Assembly (NCBI RefSeq): GCF_905220415.1
Contig: NC_059549.1
Span: forward strand, 4,340,001-4,404,000
Origin: Colias croceus
Lineage: Eukaryota > Arthropoda > Insecta > Lepidoptera > Pieridae
DNA length: 64,000 nt
Direction: 5' to 3'
Shown here: piece after piece, positions 38,001 through 50,417 of the stretch
How positions within the stretch are numbered: the first letter of the stretch is position 1
Layout: each line of letters starts with the position of its first letter
Translations under genes and position numbers: made by a program
Notes under the pieces: model-generated
Database searches by the model: none
What the model was told of the DNA's origin: nothing
The model's input: the letters and a program-made list of their open reading frames with translations, nothing else

Positions 38001-38924
38001 TTCATTGCCACGCTTTAGCCACGTGAAAGCATTTATCTTGTAATATTATAAGCAACGTCAGAAATGTCACGTAAGCAACTATTTAAACATTGACAAAAAG
38101 TTATAAAACGGATCACGTTACAAATTCGTAATAAGCCAACGCCATATACACAGTGAAAACAAACCAAGACTTATCTTACAGTCGTTTAGAAGAATTTGGT
38201 CATCTGAGCTGACTCGTTAAGGTTACCAAAACATATTATCATTCCTAAGTGGAAGGCACATGTCGCGAGGGTCAACTTCGTACTTGGTTACTGCCTTTGT
38301 TACCTCTTGTTTCTAATTGTGACTAAATATCACGACGAACAAAGGTCAGATGAAACGATAGCGATAACATGATTCAAATAAAAATAACTCGTTTTACTTT
38401 TGTAAAATAAAACATTAGAATGCGCTGTCGAAAAATTCCTTTTTAATTTCGTGGCCAAAATAATTTCTGCGAGTATTAAATACTTATTTTTAGCGAACTT
38501 CATAACAATGGAAAAGTTTAATTTAACGGTCTTATACAACATTAAAGTACACAAGTTTTCTTATTATTAAAATCGACCACGGAAAGAGCATTAAAAGTTT
38601 GGCATGTCTTCGAAAACTTCGCAACTTCTCAGAAGTTGGCAATATCTAACTAAATGTGAATGGAGAGATTTATGTCTCTCAACAATTCCTTTGATTGTCT
38701 CATCGTTATACTTTGTTACGACATCAATTTATTTGTATTCTATATTTATCGGTTACAAATCTATTCGCTACAATATGGCTCTATATAGTATAAATATTGT
38801 TTGGACCAATTGTATGCCAATTTATGTATGCAAACGAAATTATTGATATCTATGGGATCATAGACAGTTTAAATGTAAAAACATATTCTTATTTGATTGT
38901 GAATATATTATATTGTATCTATTA

Positions 38925-39130
38925 TCTTAATATATATAAATCTCGTGTCACAATGTTTGTCCTCAATGGGCTCCTAAACCACTTAACGGATTATAATAAA
39001 ATTCGCACACCATGTGCAGTTCGATCCAACTTGAGAGATAGGATAGGTTTTATCCCGGAAATCCCTCGGGAACGGGAACTATGCGGGTTTTTCTTTGAAA
39101 ACGCGGGCGAAGCCGCGGGCGGAAAGCTAG
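38925..39130 (+). mobile_element. Helitron-like element of a second subfamily
   Basis: It starts TCTTAATATATATAAATCTC, contains GTGTCACAATGTTTGTCCTC and an AACTTGAGAGATAGGATAGG block, and ends GCGGGCGGAAAGCTAG. I recognise this arrangement as a very common lepidopteran interspersed repeat; longer copies have extra internal sequence, so this one is internally deleted. Any open frame across it is spurious. Confidence 0.65.
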
Positions 39131-39224
39131 AATATTATATGGATATATCTTTACGCAGGTAATTTATTTAGTCTTATATTTATTTCTTTTATAAATATAT
39201 ATTTATGCTCTACCCTTCACCTTT

Positions 39225-39386
39225 CCTCTAATTTAATTTCTCCTCGTACGTCCGGTTGTCTGGAAGAAATCGCTGCATAGCGATAAGACCGCCAATTGTT
39301 GTAATGTATCCTTAGATTAAGTCTTTTTGTAATGATTCTAAGAGCAATAAAGTATTAATAAATAAAATAAATAAATAAATAACATT
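39225..39386 (+). mobile_element. 3' end of a non-LTR retrotransposon
   Basis: CTGGAAGAAATCGCTGCATAG, then GCGATAAGACCGCC, followed by T-rich sequence, AGCAATAAAG and an (AAATA)n tail, is the typical 3' UTR and tail of a common lepidopteran LINE (CR1/Jockey-like by memory; exact family uncertain). It is 5'-truncated with no reverse transcriptase left, and sits about 95 bp after the Helitron ending at 39130. Confidence 0.55.
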
Positions 39387-41642
39387 TATTTAAGTGAATT
39401 GTGATGTGAATTCTTGTGGGTGATTTTTAAATGACCGTAATAATGTCACTTTCGGCGTCGTAAATTACGTTTAAGATGTGGAAGTGTCCCATATATTTTG
39501 CTGTTACGTCATGCGATATTTTAGCTAGACCGGGATAACATATTATTATTAAACACACATCGTTGCAAATAGATCCTTATCCCTTGTGAAATGAATTGTT
39601 TACATTTTTTCTACAAGCAAAAAACAGGTACACGCATGTTCGGACAAAGGAATGTTCTTTTCAAAAGAATTACAGGGCAATTTTTTGTATGTAAACAAAA
39701 AAACATTGCCTTTCTACCCGAAACGCTTTGTGAGCCATAATAATTATAAGTAAGAATAACTTCGGGGATATCTTTTGTTGGGAGAGGGGAGTTTTTCTAA
39801 GCGGGTAACGACCGCGGCAGGTGGTACATTAGTTGGCGGCTGATAAATAAAATTCAACAAAAAATGAAGCAAAAACTGGTTAAAGCGAGGACAAACGCCA
39901 ATGTCAAGTAGAGGTCGTTGTAGCATCGATATCCATACGCGGCGACACATTTAACGCAAACACATTAGTATGTGGAAAACACAACGGGCTTCTGAGAACC
40001 GACGTGAATTATTACCATTTAAACCATGCATAATTACTACCGATTGGAAACCTTTGTATTACGTAAAGTTGCATCTATAGTTTTCAAACAAGTAAATTAT
40101 TCAATTTACGAAAGCTCAGCTAAACATCAATAGTAGCTGTTAACACCTAAACATGTCGAGAAGCAAGAGTCGACAACAGCTATCATTTATTCCTACATCA
40201 AGAACACGTTAACGACATGCAATAAAGTTTAAAGGTCTCCTCTTAACATTCATCCGGTCGAATCCATTAATATAATGAAGCTGCAGTGAGCACATCACGT
40301 TTCCACGACCGCATGCTCCACAAAAGGAATTCAGTATTATTATTACGATCCAAAACGAATTGACTCTGTTTTTTATCCGTCCAGGTAGCGCAACAAAACC
40401 ATCGGGGAAACCGGTCCGGAGAAAAAAAAATATCTTTGTAAAGCGTAAGGCATAAATCATGCAGAGCCACGACCGGTTCGACCGTATTCCCGTCTCGACT
40501 TCGCCGCCTAATGAGCCTTCAATCAAGGTCGATTCTTTGGATCGTTGCTAAATTACAACCTGCTTTAGATGGCTATTATGCATTCCGTACTCATCGGCGA
40601 TCCGCAATGTATGCTCAGCGCGTTACTTTTCCGTTACGGTACAAGGTTCGTCGAGACTGTCGAAACCGTGCATAATGTAGATTTGAGGGCATTATTAACA
40701 CTTGGAAAGTCAGAACATTACAGGCAATAACGAAAGTGGCTACGAGAGCAGCTATTGTGTGAAACTGAAAAACAAACATTTCTCATTAGAGGGGTAGCGC
40801 GAACGGACCTATTGTTCTCTGGGAGGACATAACGGACTGTGTCGGATTTGCGTCAACGCCACGGGCGGAGACGACGACCTTTACAAAAGCACGATGTAAC
40901 CTCACTTAAAAAGTTTACCATCTTGAAGCTGGAGCAAAATAACTTTAATCAGTGAAACCTTTCAAAAATTGATTAAGATTTTAATTATAATTTAAACAGC
41001 TGAAACAAAACAATGAAAGAGATGTTGCTACTTTAAAAGCGTGTTCCATTTAATAATACGTTTAAAATCTGTGCACTATAATTCAAGCAATATCCATTAG
41101 ATTTTTTGCTGATAAATGTATGGCAAAACAGTATGCTAGCTATTATGAGTTCAATGGCCGCTGGACCTCGGACCAATTCGCGACATGAGATTGAATAATA
41201 AGTTGATTGCGATTGCGAGCAAACCCAAGGCCGGCTGCCATTACTGCGCTGCGGATCCGCCATTTTGTGCGGCGTGCACCCACAGCCCACTGTTTCAATC
41301 ATTTTGTTACTAGATATGACCCAGTTCAACTATTCAGTCTATTACACCAATTACGTATATTCTAGAACACGTACGATACGCGCACAGTAATGAATGCTTT
41401 TTGCATACTTACTGCTTATTACATTGCTATTTATAGTCAATAACACTTAACATTTTTATTACATTTGCTAGTATTTAAGTATGTTGTTAAATGTATTGGC
41501 AGCCCTCTATATTAAACACCATATTGTAGCAGTATCAAACAAATAGGTCGAGTCGCGAAACATTGACGATTGATTTATAGTGATTATACGATAATGCCTA
41601 CTATGGAAAGTTTTCTTGTTTTGTTAAAATAGTTTGTATACT

Positions 41643-42005
41643 GTACGATTAAGTACCTCATCGTACAGACAATCCAACTCTGAATACAATCCGTCGATGT
41701 TGCATCTTTTATTATAATGAATTAATGAATTTGACATAGTTAGTTCGCAGTCGGATTCCGCACCGGGCAGATCTCCATCATAGATCATCTCATCTCATCC
41801 CATCAGTCTATACTTACTGAAGAATTAAATATCTCAAATCTCAATCTTAAATCTTATAATTTACCCCAACCCCCAACATTGGTCCTTCGAGCCGGATTGT
41901 CATGTACGATTAAGTACCTAATCGTAAATATTAGTATAATATTAGTTATAGAAATGTTTATATAATAGCTCTTAAACGTAATAACTGTAATTGAAATAAA
42001 CGTGG
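41643..42005. mobile_element. Possible LTR-retrotransposon fragment
   Basis: TGTACGATTAAGTACC followed by T.ATCGTA occurs twice, at 41643-41666 and 41903-41926, as a direct repeat 260 bp apart. Each copy is itself an imperfect palindrome (TACGAT...ATCGTA). Between them are CATCTCATCTCATCCCATC and TTGGTCCTTCGAGCCGGAT, the latter reminiscent of leader sequence in insect BEL/Pao-type elements (memory, uncertain). No gag or pol frame is present. Confidence 0.35.
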
Positions 42006-43349
42006 CGGTGGCTTCTCTATATTTACATTTAATTTACTCTTTCTGTTTCATAATTATTAATAAATTACAAACTACAAAATAATTATAAAATAATCATTAC
42101 ATATACATATATCAAATTTAATTATGAATAATATTCGTTCAACAAACTTCATCATGCAAATTGCACAATTTTTTTGCAATATCTATACTATTGACCTTAT
42201 GCGCCTTACACTCGCTATTATCTTTTTTATTCTGGGAAATGCACTTAAATATAATTGTATGCAACATTATTTAACATTTTACGTTGAACGTATTTATATT
42301 TCATTGAACAAAAAATGTTTCAATGTTAATAAATCCATATAAATCAGATGAAGGTAAAACGTATAATGAGTTCGAGTTCATTAAGTAAACATTAAAAAAA
42401 GACAATTAACGAGCGAAATACGAGCGCATCTTAGCGGATGAACAGTGATCGTGATGTTAATTGATTTAACCCACTTGAATGTCGATCCGCTCCGACAATT
42501 GATTGCTACAAGCGATAAAATAAAATCAATTCACGATGCATACGAGTAACGAGGATACCATCTACAAGTGCACGAAAGGCCTCGAACGTCAATCAACTAA
42601 CCGTATAATACAATGCGACCGATTACATAACGACCCGCTTTTATCGGCTGATATTTCATCTTAATATTCGATATCAGAAACGCCGATAATTATCGCTTAA
42701 AGGTCAATGAAACGATCGAAACAAAATGTTTGTTCACCTTGAATGTCTAAGCGATAGATATCGCGCGATAAAAATTAGGCGATACGATTTCATAACTACG
42801 AATTTTGTAAGCGAAAGTACGCTCGAGTGAAGAATGTAATAGTCGGAGCTATCTCAAAAACCACTCAGATTTACGACCCTAATCAACGAAATAACGACGT
42901 ACACAGCCGCCGAACATAAAAACTGGGCAGGTTCTAAAGAAAGGGTTGTGATAAATTTTTCTAAGAACCGATTACGTTTCAACGGCGAATTCCCTTTAAG
43001 GGGGCCATGAATCCACACGCTCAGGGCCGATTAGAGGGAGATGGTTGCATGAGATTATCTAGACAGCCATACATATACCTTGCCTCACGCAATGACTATT
43101 ATAAAATGTAGGGCCGGTTTCGAGTTAATATTTGTGGGACAAATAAAAGTCATAACGGACTGAGACCATAATTGGGCGAAAAACATATTCGACACAGCGA
43201 GGAATTCGCCGTATGTGGCTGGTGACTCAACTGATCCCAATTACGTTACAAACAGTTCATAATTGCTAACATGTGGAAACAAAGTCATTATATAAACTAG
43301 CTTCTTGTTCCTATCAAATTAACATTAACAATTATTATTCTTATCATTG

Positions 43350-43350
<1 letters not shown>

Positions 43351-43380
<30 letters not shown>
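43351..43380 (+). repeat. (ATC)10 microsatellite
   Basis: Ten perfect ATC units followed by AGCCCATATACGTACG. In Lepidoptera an ATC run followed by AGCCCATAT is often the end of a dispersed repeat, so this may be a small relic of one. Confidence 0.9.
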
Positions 43381-43381
<1 letters not shown>

Positions 43382-44859
43382 GCCCATATACGTACGTTGA
43401 ATATGTCATCAAAGTATTTTACATGGTGATATATTCAAATACAAATATTATTCCTTTGACGACATCTAAGCGAGTCGAATAGTTTAAGAGCATCTCCACA
43501 GAGCTCGAAACCTATTCAAATCAGGATCTGAATCTCAATAAACTCATAAATCGAGCCGTTACTGTCGCACAATAAATTTTAAAAGAGAGATAAGGTTGAT
43601 ATACGAATGGCTATTACTAACAGCTTAGGTTATAGAACATAAAGCGACGTGACTGAGATAGGACCAGTTCGTGTAACGGTACATTGAGGTGAAAGTACAC
43701 ATATTGCAGCGTAATGTTGACTCGACTGTGTAAAGCATTAATCTCGAAATAGAAGTGATGACTATAATATTATACGAGTTACGTAATTCAGTTATTTAAT
43801 AAAGACATTGGAAAAATAGAAACCATTACAAGTAGGAGACAAAAGTATATGGATATTCTATTTGTTTGTTTGTTGTATATAGTATAAATACACATCTTTG
43901 AAGACTGTTGTATAAACAACTGGTTAAAATAAATAATACATGAGTTATAAACTGCAACGACGATTATCTGTGCAATAAAACAATCAAATATTCTTAATTT
44001 AAAATAAACCTTTATAAATGCAGGTAATTAACGAGAACCGTCTATTTAAATTTAAATGCTCAATCCAAACGAATAAACGTAGAAAGCCCTGAACAATTTC
44101 AAGGCTTAAACCAGAATGGTTGATGAAGAACGATGCATCGGCGAAATAGGATTCGATTATCGTGCCGCACACGCAATCACTGCACGCAAAACAAACAGAG
44201 CGATGCACGAAAAATATGTAAATTCCTGTTTATACAGTGGACAGGGACGGAAACGGTATATCGTATTAGCGATTCCACATCAATATTGTATAAATGGATA
44301 CGATTTGAATGCATAAACTTAACAAATAGTTGTACAGATTCGCGGCGCGTTCACGGCCGCCTTCCAGCCGGCCATTGTTCTTTACGTAACGACTACGTGA
44401 CGTTAACGATGCGACTTATTATGCTTACGCAGGTGCCGCTCGGGTTTCACGGTGTCGATTTCCCCGCCTATTGTTCTTATAATCTTAACGCTAATCTATG
44501 CATACGCTTAGCATATTTTTTCCTACACTTCCCATTGTAATCTAACTATGCTTGGACATTGTAATTACTGAATCGTTTAATTATTATATGCGAATTAATT
44601 AATATTGTTTTCAACTTTGTTTTTGTAAATTCATTATCCCCATTTATACCTATAAATATTTAAATACATTCATTATTAAAGCAATTATTTAACACGATTA
44701 TATTTGTTTGAATGTGTGTTCATGTTGGTCTAAATTTAAATCATTGTTCATCGACAAAAACGTTTTTAAACAGCGCCCATTAAGTAAATAATGATAAACA
44801 ACCCGCTCACGCAGCTAGCGCACTTTTGTTTCTAATTAAGCCGTAGTGAATCACGTCTT

Positions 44860-45310
44860 ACGAGTTGCGTGTCACTGACCTTCGCGTAATTGCAGCCGGA
44901 TGCGTGCCACGATTTCAGTGCTCAATCATTCCGTTCCGTTGAGCCGCTCGCCGCCAAAACATCATTGTATTACACCTCGTTTCACCTCATTACAATCAGG
45001 TGGATTAGAATTTAGGGATCGGGGTGAGCACGGCGCATTCCTGCACGATTGCCGCCCCGACCGCGCGACCCCTCGAGGCACGAACTAAGCGCTCATGACA
45101 CATTCCCCCTCGCCCCCCGCGCCGCCCCCACCCGCCGCTCCCCTCGGGCTTCGTCGGCATGCAAATTTAATATTGTTACGTATTCCAACTTCACAAGGGC
45201 ACTGGTATAAGCTGTATGTGTAGAGCGAAACGTGTTAGCGCGGCTGTTTTTGTGCACGTGGGGAACACAGCTTGGGGTGATTCTATTCGAGGCTGAAGGG
45301 TTTCATTATC
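44860..45310. promoter_or_regulatory. GC-rich block with octamer and nuclear-receptor-like sites
   Basis: A C-rich stretch (about 45090-45150) stands out in AT-rich intron. It is followed by a perfect POU octamer ATGCAAAT (45159-45166) and preceded by GTGTCACTGACCT (44869-44881), one mismatch from the ecdysone element consensus. No reading frame with splice sites was found, so an enhancer or internal promoter is likelier than an exon. Confidence 0.35.
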
Positions 45311-46739
45311 GCTACTCGTAAATCAGTAAAGTGAATGAGAATGGAAAATCGGTCACATTCAATTAGAACGCTTTATGCATCCAAATTATGTAATTCATTA
45401 TCATTACCATCGACGCCTTAAAACAGTAACGTAACTTAGAAATTTATATGCAGATGCATAGATATAAACACTAGAGACAGAAACATCTAGGTATGATAAC
45501 TTCAACCTTGAAATGCAGATGCAATGCGAATATGTACTCATTCTGAAATTTACGACACCAGTGCATGTTCATGTAGCTGTAAATATGTAAAGTTATGCAA
45601 ACTGCGCACCAACGTGAATATATACGTAAAATTTCACGTAATATCACGACCAGAATGCAGATTACTTCGTTATATAACCAACGTATCTCTAAAATTAATC
45701 TTTGTGCCAAAAATACGCGTTTCCTACACGAAATAATATGACAGCGTCAACGTACTATAATATTATTATAATGAAACTTGTTTTATAAATACTCATGTCT
45801 AGGTACATTTGTTAATACTCACGTCGACCATATCTAAAATATCGAAACGAGTTTTCAAAGCACTCAATTAATTCTGTCCTTAAAGTTATGGTAATATTGA
45901 CCCCAAAACCGTGTAATAAAGACTCAAATATAAAGTATACCGGTACCAATTAAATTAGTAATATGCGAAATATTTTGTCTCTTATCATTTCGTTTCCAAG
46001 AAAGGTCCTTTAAATAACATGTTAAATTATGATAGGTATCAGCTAAAACTGGGTTTGAAAGGTAAAACCGGAGGTTTTGCAATAACCAGTGAGTACAACT
46101 ACACGAACATGTTCAGCGTAAGCTGAAGTGTGTAAACATATACTTGTTAAACTTGTTCATTTTAATAAAAACGAAGATAGAAGTATGATAATATTATGTT
46201 ATTCATATATGCGCTTTTAGATAAAATCACAATATAATAAAACAGTATTAGAAAACTGGTTGTCAATAACCGTAATGTAAATAAGCCCATCGCGATCGTT
46301 CCGAAAAAAGGTTCACAATAAAGAGATTCATTAAACCGCGTTAATTGAATTTTGAATAAAAAAGATGGTGGGTGGACGTGGCCAGGGGCACAATGATGGT
46401 CGCCAAAACCAATTAAAAGCAAATTGTTCAGTAAACAAGCGAAGCAGCGCGGAACCAATATCCGAATTCCGTTTAACTGACACAAAGGACTGTCGTTTCC
46501 ACCATTGTATATTTGTATGTACTACATCTACAACTAGACTTCTAGAAAGATTATTTTCCCATTAGTACGACGCGACGGCAAGAAGATCAATATATTAATT
46601 ACCATATGAAAAGTACCAGTGAACCGTGCTCAAACCAAGCCCTATCTAACACCATGACGCGCATTAAATTACTTTATTATAGGTATGTGATATTAATTTA
46701 GTTGTTAAACAGTACATATTACAGCTATATAAAACTTAC

Positions 46740-46808
46740 CCGGTGTATACGAATTCTAAGAAGCTTTGTTAAGTTAAGATGGAAGAACATAATTTTCCAT
46801 TTACGATC
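46740..46808 (-). other. Possible cryptic or poison exon in the long intron (69 nt)
   Basis: Seen on the minus strand: acceptor caagaaatacattttcag, then 69 nt, then the strong donor CACCGG|gtaagt. One frame is open for all 23 codons (starting DRKWKIMFF), in phase 0 at both ends. That phase does not fit between exon B, which ends in phase 1, and exon D. In the phase that would follow exon B the second full codon is TAA, so inclusion would end translation. It may be a poison exon, an exon of another transcript, or a chance pair of splice-like sites. The hydrophobic-basic peptide matches nothing I know. Confidence 0.25.
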
Positions 46809-48313
46809 CTGAAAATGTATTTCTTGAAAGTTCATTTCATTAACATTTCAATGAGAAAGTTCTTACGTTCATAACATTGTTTGTTCTATTTTTTACATTC
46901 ATTCTATATTTACGTAAAATTGAAATATTTCTCACTTTGTTTTTCAATAATAACTTCTAAACTAAGATTGAGAAAGACATCTCGTTTCCAATCTAAAGTT
47001 ACAAAGCGGTCCGCAAACAATTACGATATTATTCAGTAACAACCTTTCAAACCAGTTTTGTTTTAAACTCACCGACAGGCCAGCATTACTCCAACGAAAG
47101 TGACCGAACTTCCGAACAACGGAAAAGTTGAAACAATCCGAGCAATATTTGTTTGGGACTTTAAGTGTTCACAACTTTGAAACCAATATAAAGTTCGCTA
47201 CTGTCTGAATACATTACATAGTTGCCAACTATGGGTACAGATATTCAAATTATTTTGCTCAATTAATACTCAAAATTATACTATAAGTGAAATAATTCTT
47301 GTGTTTCAAGGACAAATGATTAAGTGAAACAGGTACCGTTTAGATAATTCCAATTACGATAATACATACAGTAGATGGATAAACCTTATTCAAGTCGGAA
47401 TAACAAATAAACATTCCAGGTCTTATCAATATGTAACATATTCTTATGTGAACAAATTATGGGGTATATTAAGAGAAGGTATATCGTGATGAGTTTACAT
47501 AACCATAAAACACACTACAACGATACACATTTTAATATATATTAGCGAACGAACGGTCGTTCGAATACAAGGTGTCAGACACAGCTCTTTATTATGTAAA
47601 TACGCATCGGTCACGGTTACAAAATTTAATTTATTTTGAATTATTCAAGAATAATTAAAGCGACTCATTCATGAAAATTACAATGTCAAAAGAGGGAACG
47701 GTTGATTTACGAAAATTAATTTCGTATACCGGGTCGTGTTTTTGCATCGAGACGTTTCAAACGGTCATAATACATATTATTACACAATACAGAGCTTCAT
47801 TGTAATTTACAATTTTAGTAGGGCTATAAAGGCTATAATACAATGTACAATGTACATAATATTATATTGCCGTTAAAGATACTTCACAAATACGTAGAGT
47901 AGTTGAGCAATTAATCTTAGAGATAAAGTTAAATGACTTTTGATAGTTGGTATATAGGCTAATAACTAAAGTCAATATGTAGGTACTGGCAGTAATGAAG
48001 GTTAAAATTATTTATCCAAAGTTAGTTTGTATCTACATTTAATTTAAATGTAAGTAGTTAAATATTTCATTTTAATAAACTGTAAGTAGCTAATTTTACA
48101 ACACATTTATTCGCACATTCTGAAATAAAATATAATCCATGTGAAAATATTCTTACTACCTAGTACCTACACGACTCTCAAATGCGGTCGATAACAATTA
48201 ATTAATACATCCATCTATATACGTTTTGAATATCTTACGAGAATCAAAAATAGATCATTGTGTCTATTAAAAAGTAATATCAATACATCCCTGGGAGGGG
48301 TAGCAACCAGCCC

Positions 48314-48323
48314 GTGACGTCAC
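48314..48323. promoter_or_regulatory. Palindromic CRE-like site
   Basis: GTGACGTCAC contains a perfect TGACGTCA (CREB/ATF site) in a small GC-richer block, 48290-48360. Other TGACGTCA-type sites in the window are isolated. Function inferred from motif only. Confidence 0.3.
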
Positions 48324-49910
48324 ACGGACACCCTGTCACGAACACAGGCCGAAATGAAAGCACGTTTTATCAGCCTTTATCGTGGATACAATATTTCAGT
48401 CAAAGGATAACCTTTTAGCCGAAGGACGCACGTAGAATTTAATTTCTTATTTGTCGACAGCTGATGTGATACGAATAGAAATGACTGTAAACATTATATT
48501 TCTCCCTGGAAAGTGCTTAGGTAAGTGTGCTTCGGAGACGAAGAGAATAAATATGGAAATTGCGTTTTTAGTCAAATCAGAGGCAATGTTGTGCCTTATG
48601 TAATATGTATATTAAAATTTTAAGCGAAATTTATTATAACACAACCATATTTATACACGAAGCACGTTCAAATAAAATCTAAATATTTCGAAATATTTAA
48701 TTATTAATATTGACAACGGTATTATAATTCAAAAGCCATAGAAAAAAAATATCTAGTTTTAAATAGAACTAAAAGGTACATTTTAATAGTAAACACATTA
48801 AACTCTAAAATCCAAAGTGGAATACGTTATATCAACTGACATGACAAGTAACAAATAAAAGGTTATGTTTTCGTGTGAAAAACACACATGTTCCGATTCC
48901 ATTTCATAGCAAATGGGCGTCATCCATCTTGATTCTCGACTGCAATCGCCAGTCCGAGCCCTCCATTAGAGGAAGTATACGAGCTCGGATTTATGTTGAA
49001 CCCACAATATATAAATCAATTGCTATTTTATTTCCCGTTGAGTTGTTGGAAATAATTCGATAATAATAGATTCTATATGCCATTACGTTATTACGTTACG
49101 TAATTCAATAATTATCTTAATTCTGATTAATACGAAAGTATTGATGTGCATTATTCTTCATTAATCAATGCAAAACGTTATCACACAAACAAAGCCGTTA
49201 ATTACAAACGATAGTTTGTGTCATTAATCAAACTTTCTTTTTTACATCTCGATTTCTTTTAAAGCTGTGTCTATTCATTATACAAGTCCTCAGTAACAAC
49301 AGAAATCAGTGAAACATTTAATACATAGCAGTCAATGGAAATACCATTGAATGCACATCCAATTTCATTTCAGACTAAAGCAATGCACCTGAATGGTTGA
49401 ATCCTCCACTATTAAGCATCCGGAATGGATCCCCCGAGAGCCTTTGAGGCTACAACGTTACGTGTAATCCATACTAAACCTTATACCCAAAAGACCGTTT
49501 ATTATGCGGTACTATCGTTTCTATTCGCTTTACATAATATATTTAATCACTGGATAATATCAATCGCATAATTGTTATGTGCAATATTAATAGCATTCAC
49601 TGTTTCATAATTAAGTATTTTTTCCGGCAAAGTAACAATATTTTATGTTAACCTTTTATTTAGTAGTTAAGTTTAAAAGTACGAAATAAGAAAATATTTT
49701 CAACATTTCATAAAACACAAATGAAATTCCATTTGCGAGAATTCGGATCTATGTAAATGGTTAAGGTAAACAAACACTACTGTTATTTTCCATATTATTT
49801 CCTCAACATGACTTTAATTAAAAATACAATTGTAAAATAGTTGGCATTGTCATGTCAATTACAAACACAAACGTCAATGAATTGTTTTCTTCGTGTTTTC
49901 TTCATATTTA

Positions 49911-50097
49911 TCTACACTAATATTATAAAGAGGAAAACTTTGTTTGTTTGTTTGTTTGATTGTAATGAATAGGCTCATAAACTACTGGACCGATTTTGAT
50001 GAAATTTGGCAAAGACAACCTTTAGACCCTGTGAAAGAACATAGGCTACCTTTTATTGCGAAATATGTACCACGGGCGAAGCGGGGCGGACCGCTAG
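49911..50097 (+). mobile_element. Non-autonomous Helitron-like element (copy 5, near exon B)
   Basis: It starts TCTACACTAATATTATAAAG after an A and ends GGGCGGACCGCTAG followed by T. Its 3' half matches the copy at 16043-16229. It ends about 205 bp from the exon B donor, in opposite orientation to the gene. Confidence 0.75.
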
Positions 50098-50302
50098 TAG
50101 TATAATATTTAAAAAATTATACCTAGATCACGAACGAAGTTTAATAAATTGAAATAAGGTTTTCAAGGACGTGACGTTTCATGAGGACGTTTGTTTAAGA
50201 AATGAGTAATTGATGTCATCATCGTCATACATTGTTCAGACTATAACATGTTATTTAGATACATAACTTTGTACACATTCAATGTAGCGAATATAATATT
50301 AC

Positions 50303-50417
50303 CTGCTGGCTGGGGCGGAGTAGGTTCCGTAGGGTTTATTTGCCCGTTGTTCCTCACAGCTGCTTTTTTTCTACCTCCAGTGGTTGCTGGACTCTTGGTC
50401 GCTTCTCGCTCCACTCT
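50303..50417 (-). CDS. Exon B of the minus-strand gene (115 nt, basic then Pro/Thr-rich)
   Basis: Seen: the acceptor is ttttatttacag and the exon begins AGAGTGGAGCG at 50417; the donor is CCAGCAG|gtaata at 50302. Read in phase 0, as exon A requires, it gives 38 codons plus one base, starting RVEREAT, then KSPATTGGRKKAAVRNNG, then INPTEPTPPQPA. The first half is basic (RVERE, GGRKKAAVR) and the second half is Pro/Thr-rich, so the segment is probably a flexible linker; GRKK could be a weak nuclear or phosphoinositide-binding patch (inference). It ends in phase 1, which fits exon D. Its base composition is clearly richer in G+C than the surrounding intron, as expected of coding DNA. A Helitron ends about 200 bp downstream in transcription order. 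Product unrecognised. Confidence 0.85.

Larger units (their letters stand above)
35052..50302. other. Long B-D intron, proximal half (ratchet point to exon B)
   Basis: Mostly AT-rich. Contains two Helitrons, the LINE tail, the LTR-like fragment, the ATC microsatellite, the 46.74-kb exon candidate, the CRE-like site and the GC-rich 45-kb block. GC-richer unique blocks also lie at about 37440-37560, 40200-40520, 40790-40890, 41210-41290 (with GCCATTTTG at 41259) and 42400-43100. Confidence 0.6.

Noticed and set aside
38797..39162. 121-codon plus-strand frame
   Set aside because: Most of it is the Helitron-like repeat at 38925-39130 and its flanks; the readable peptide is repeat sequence.
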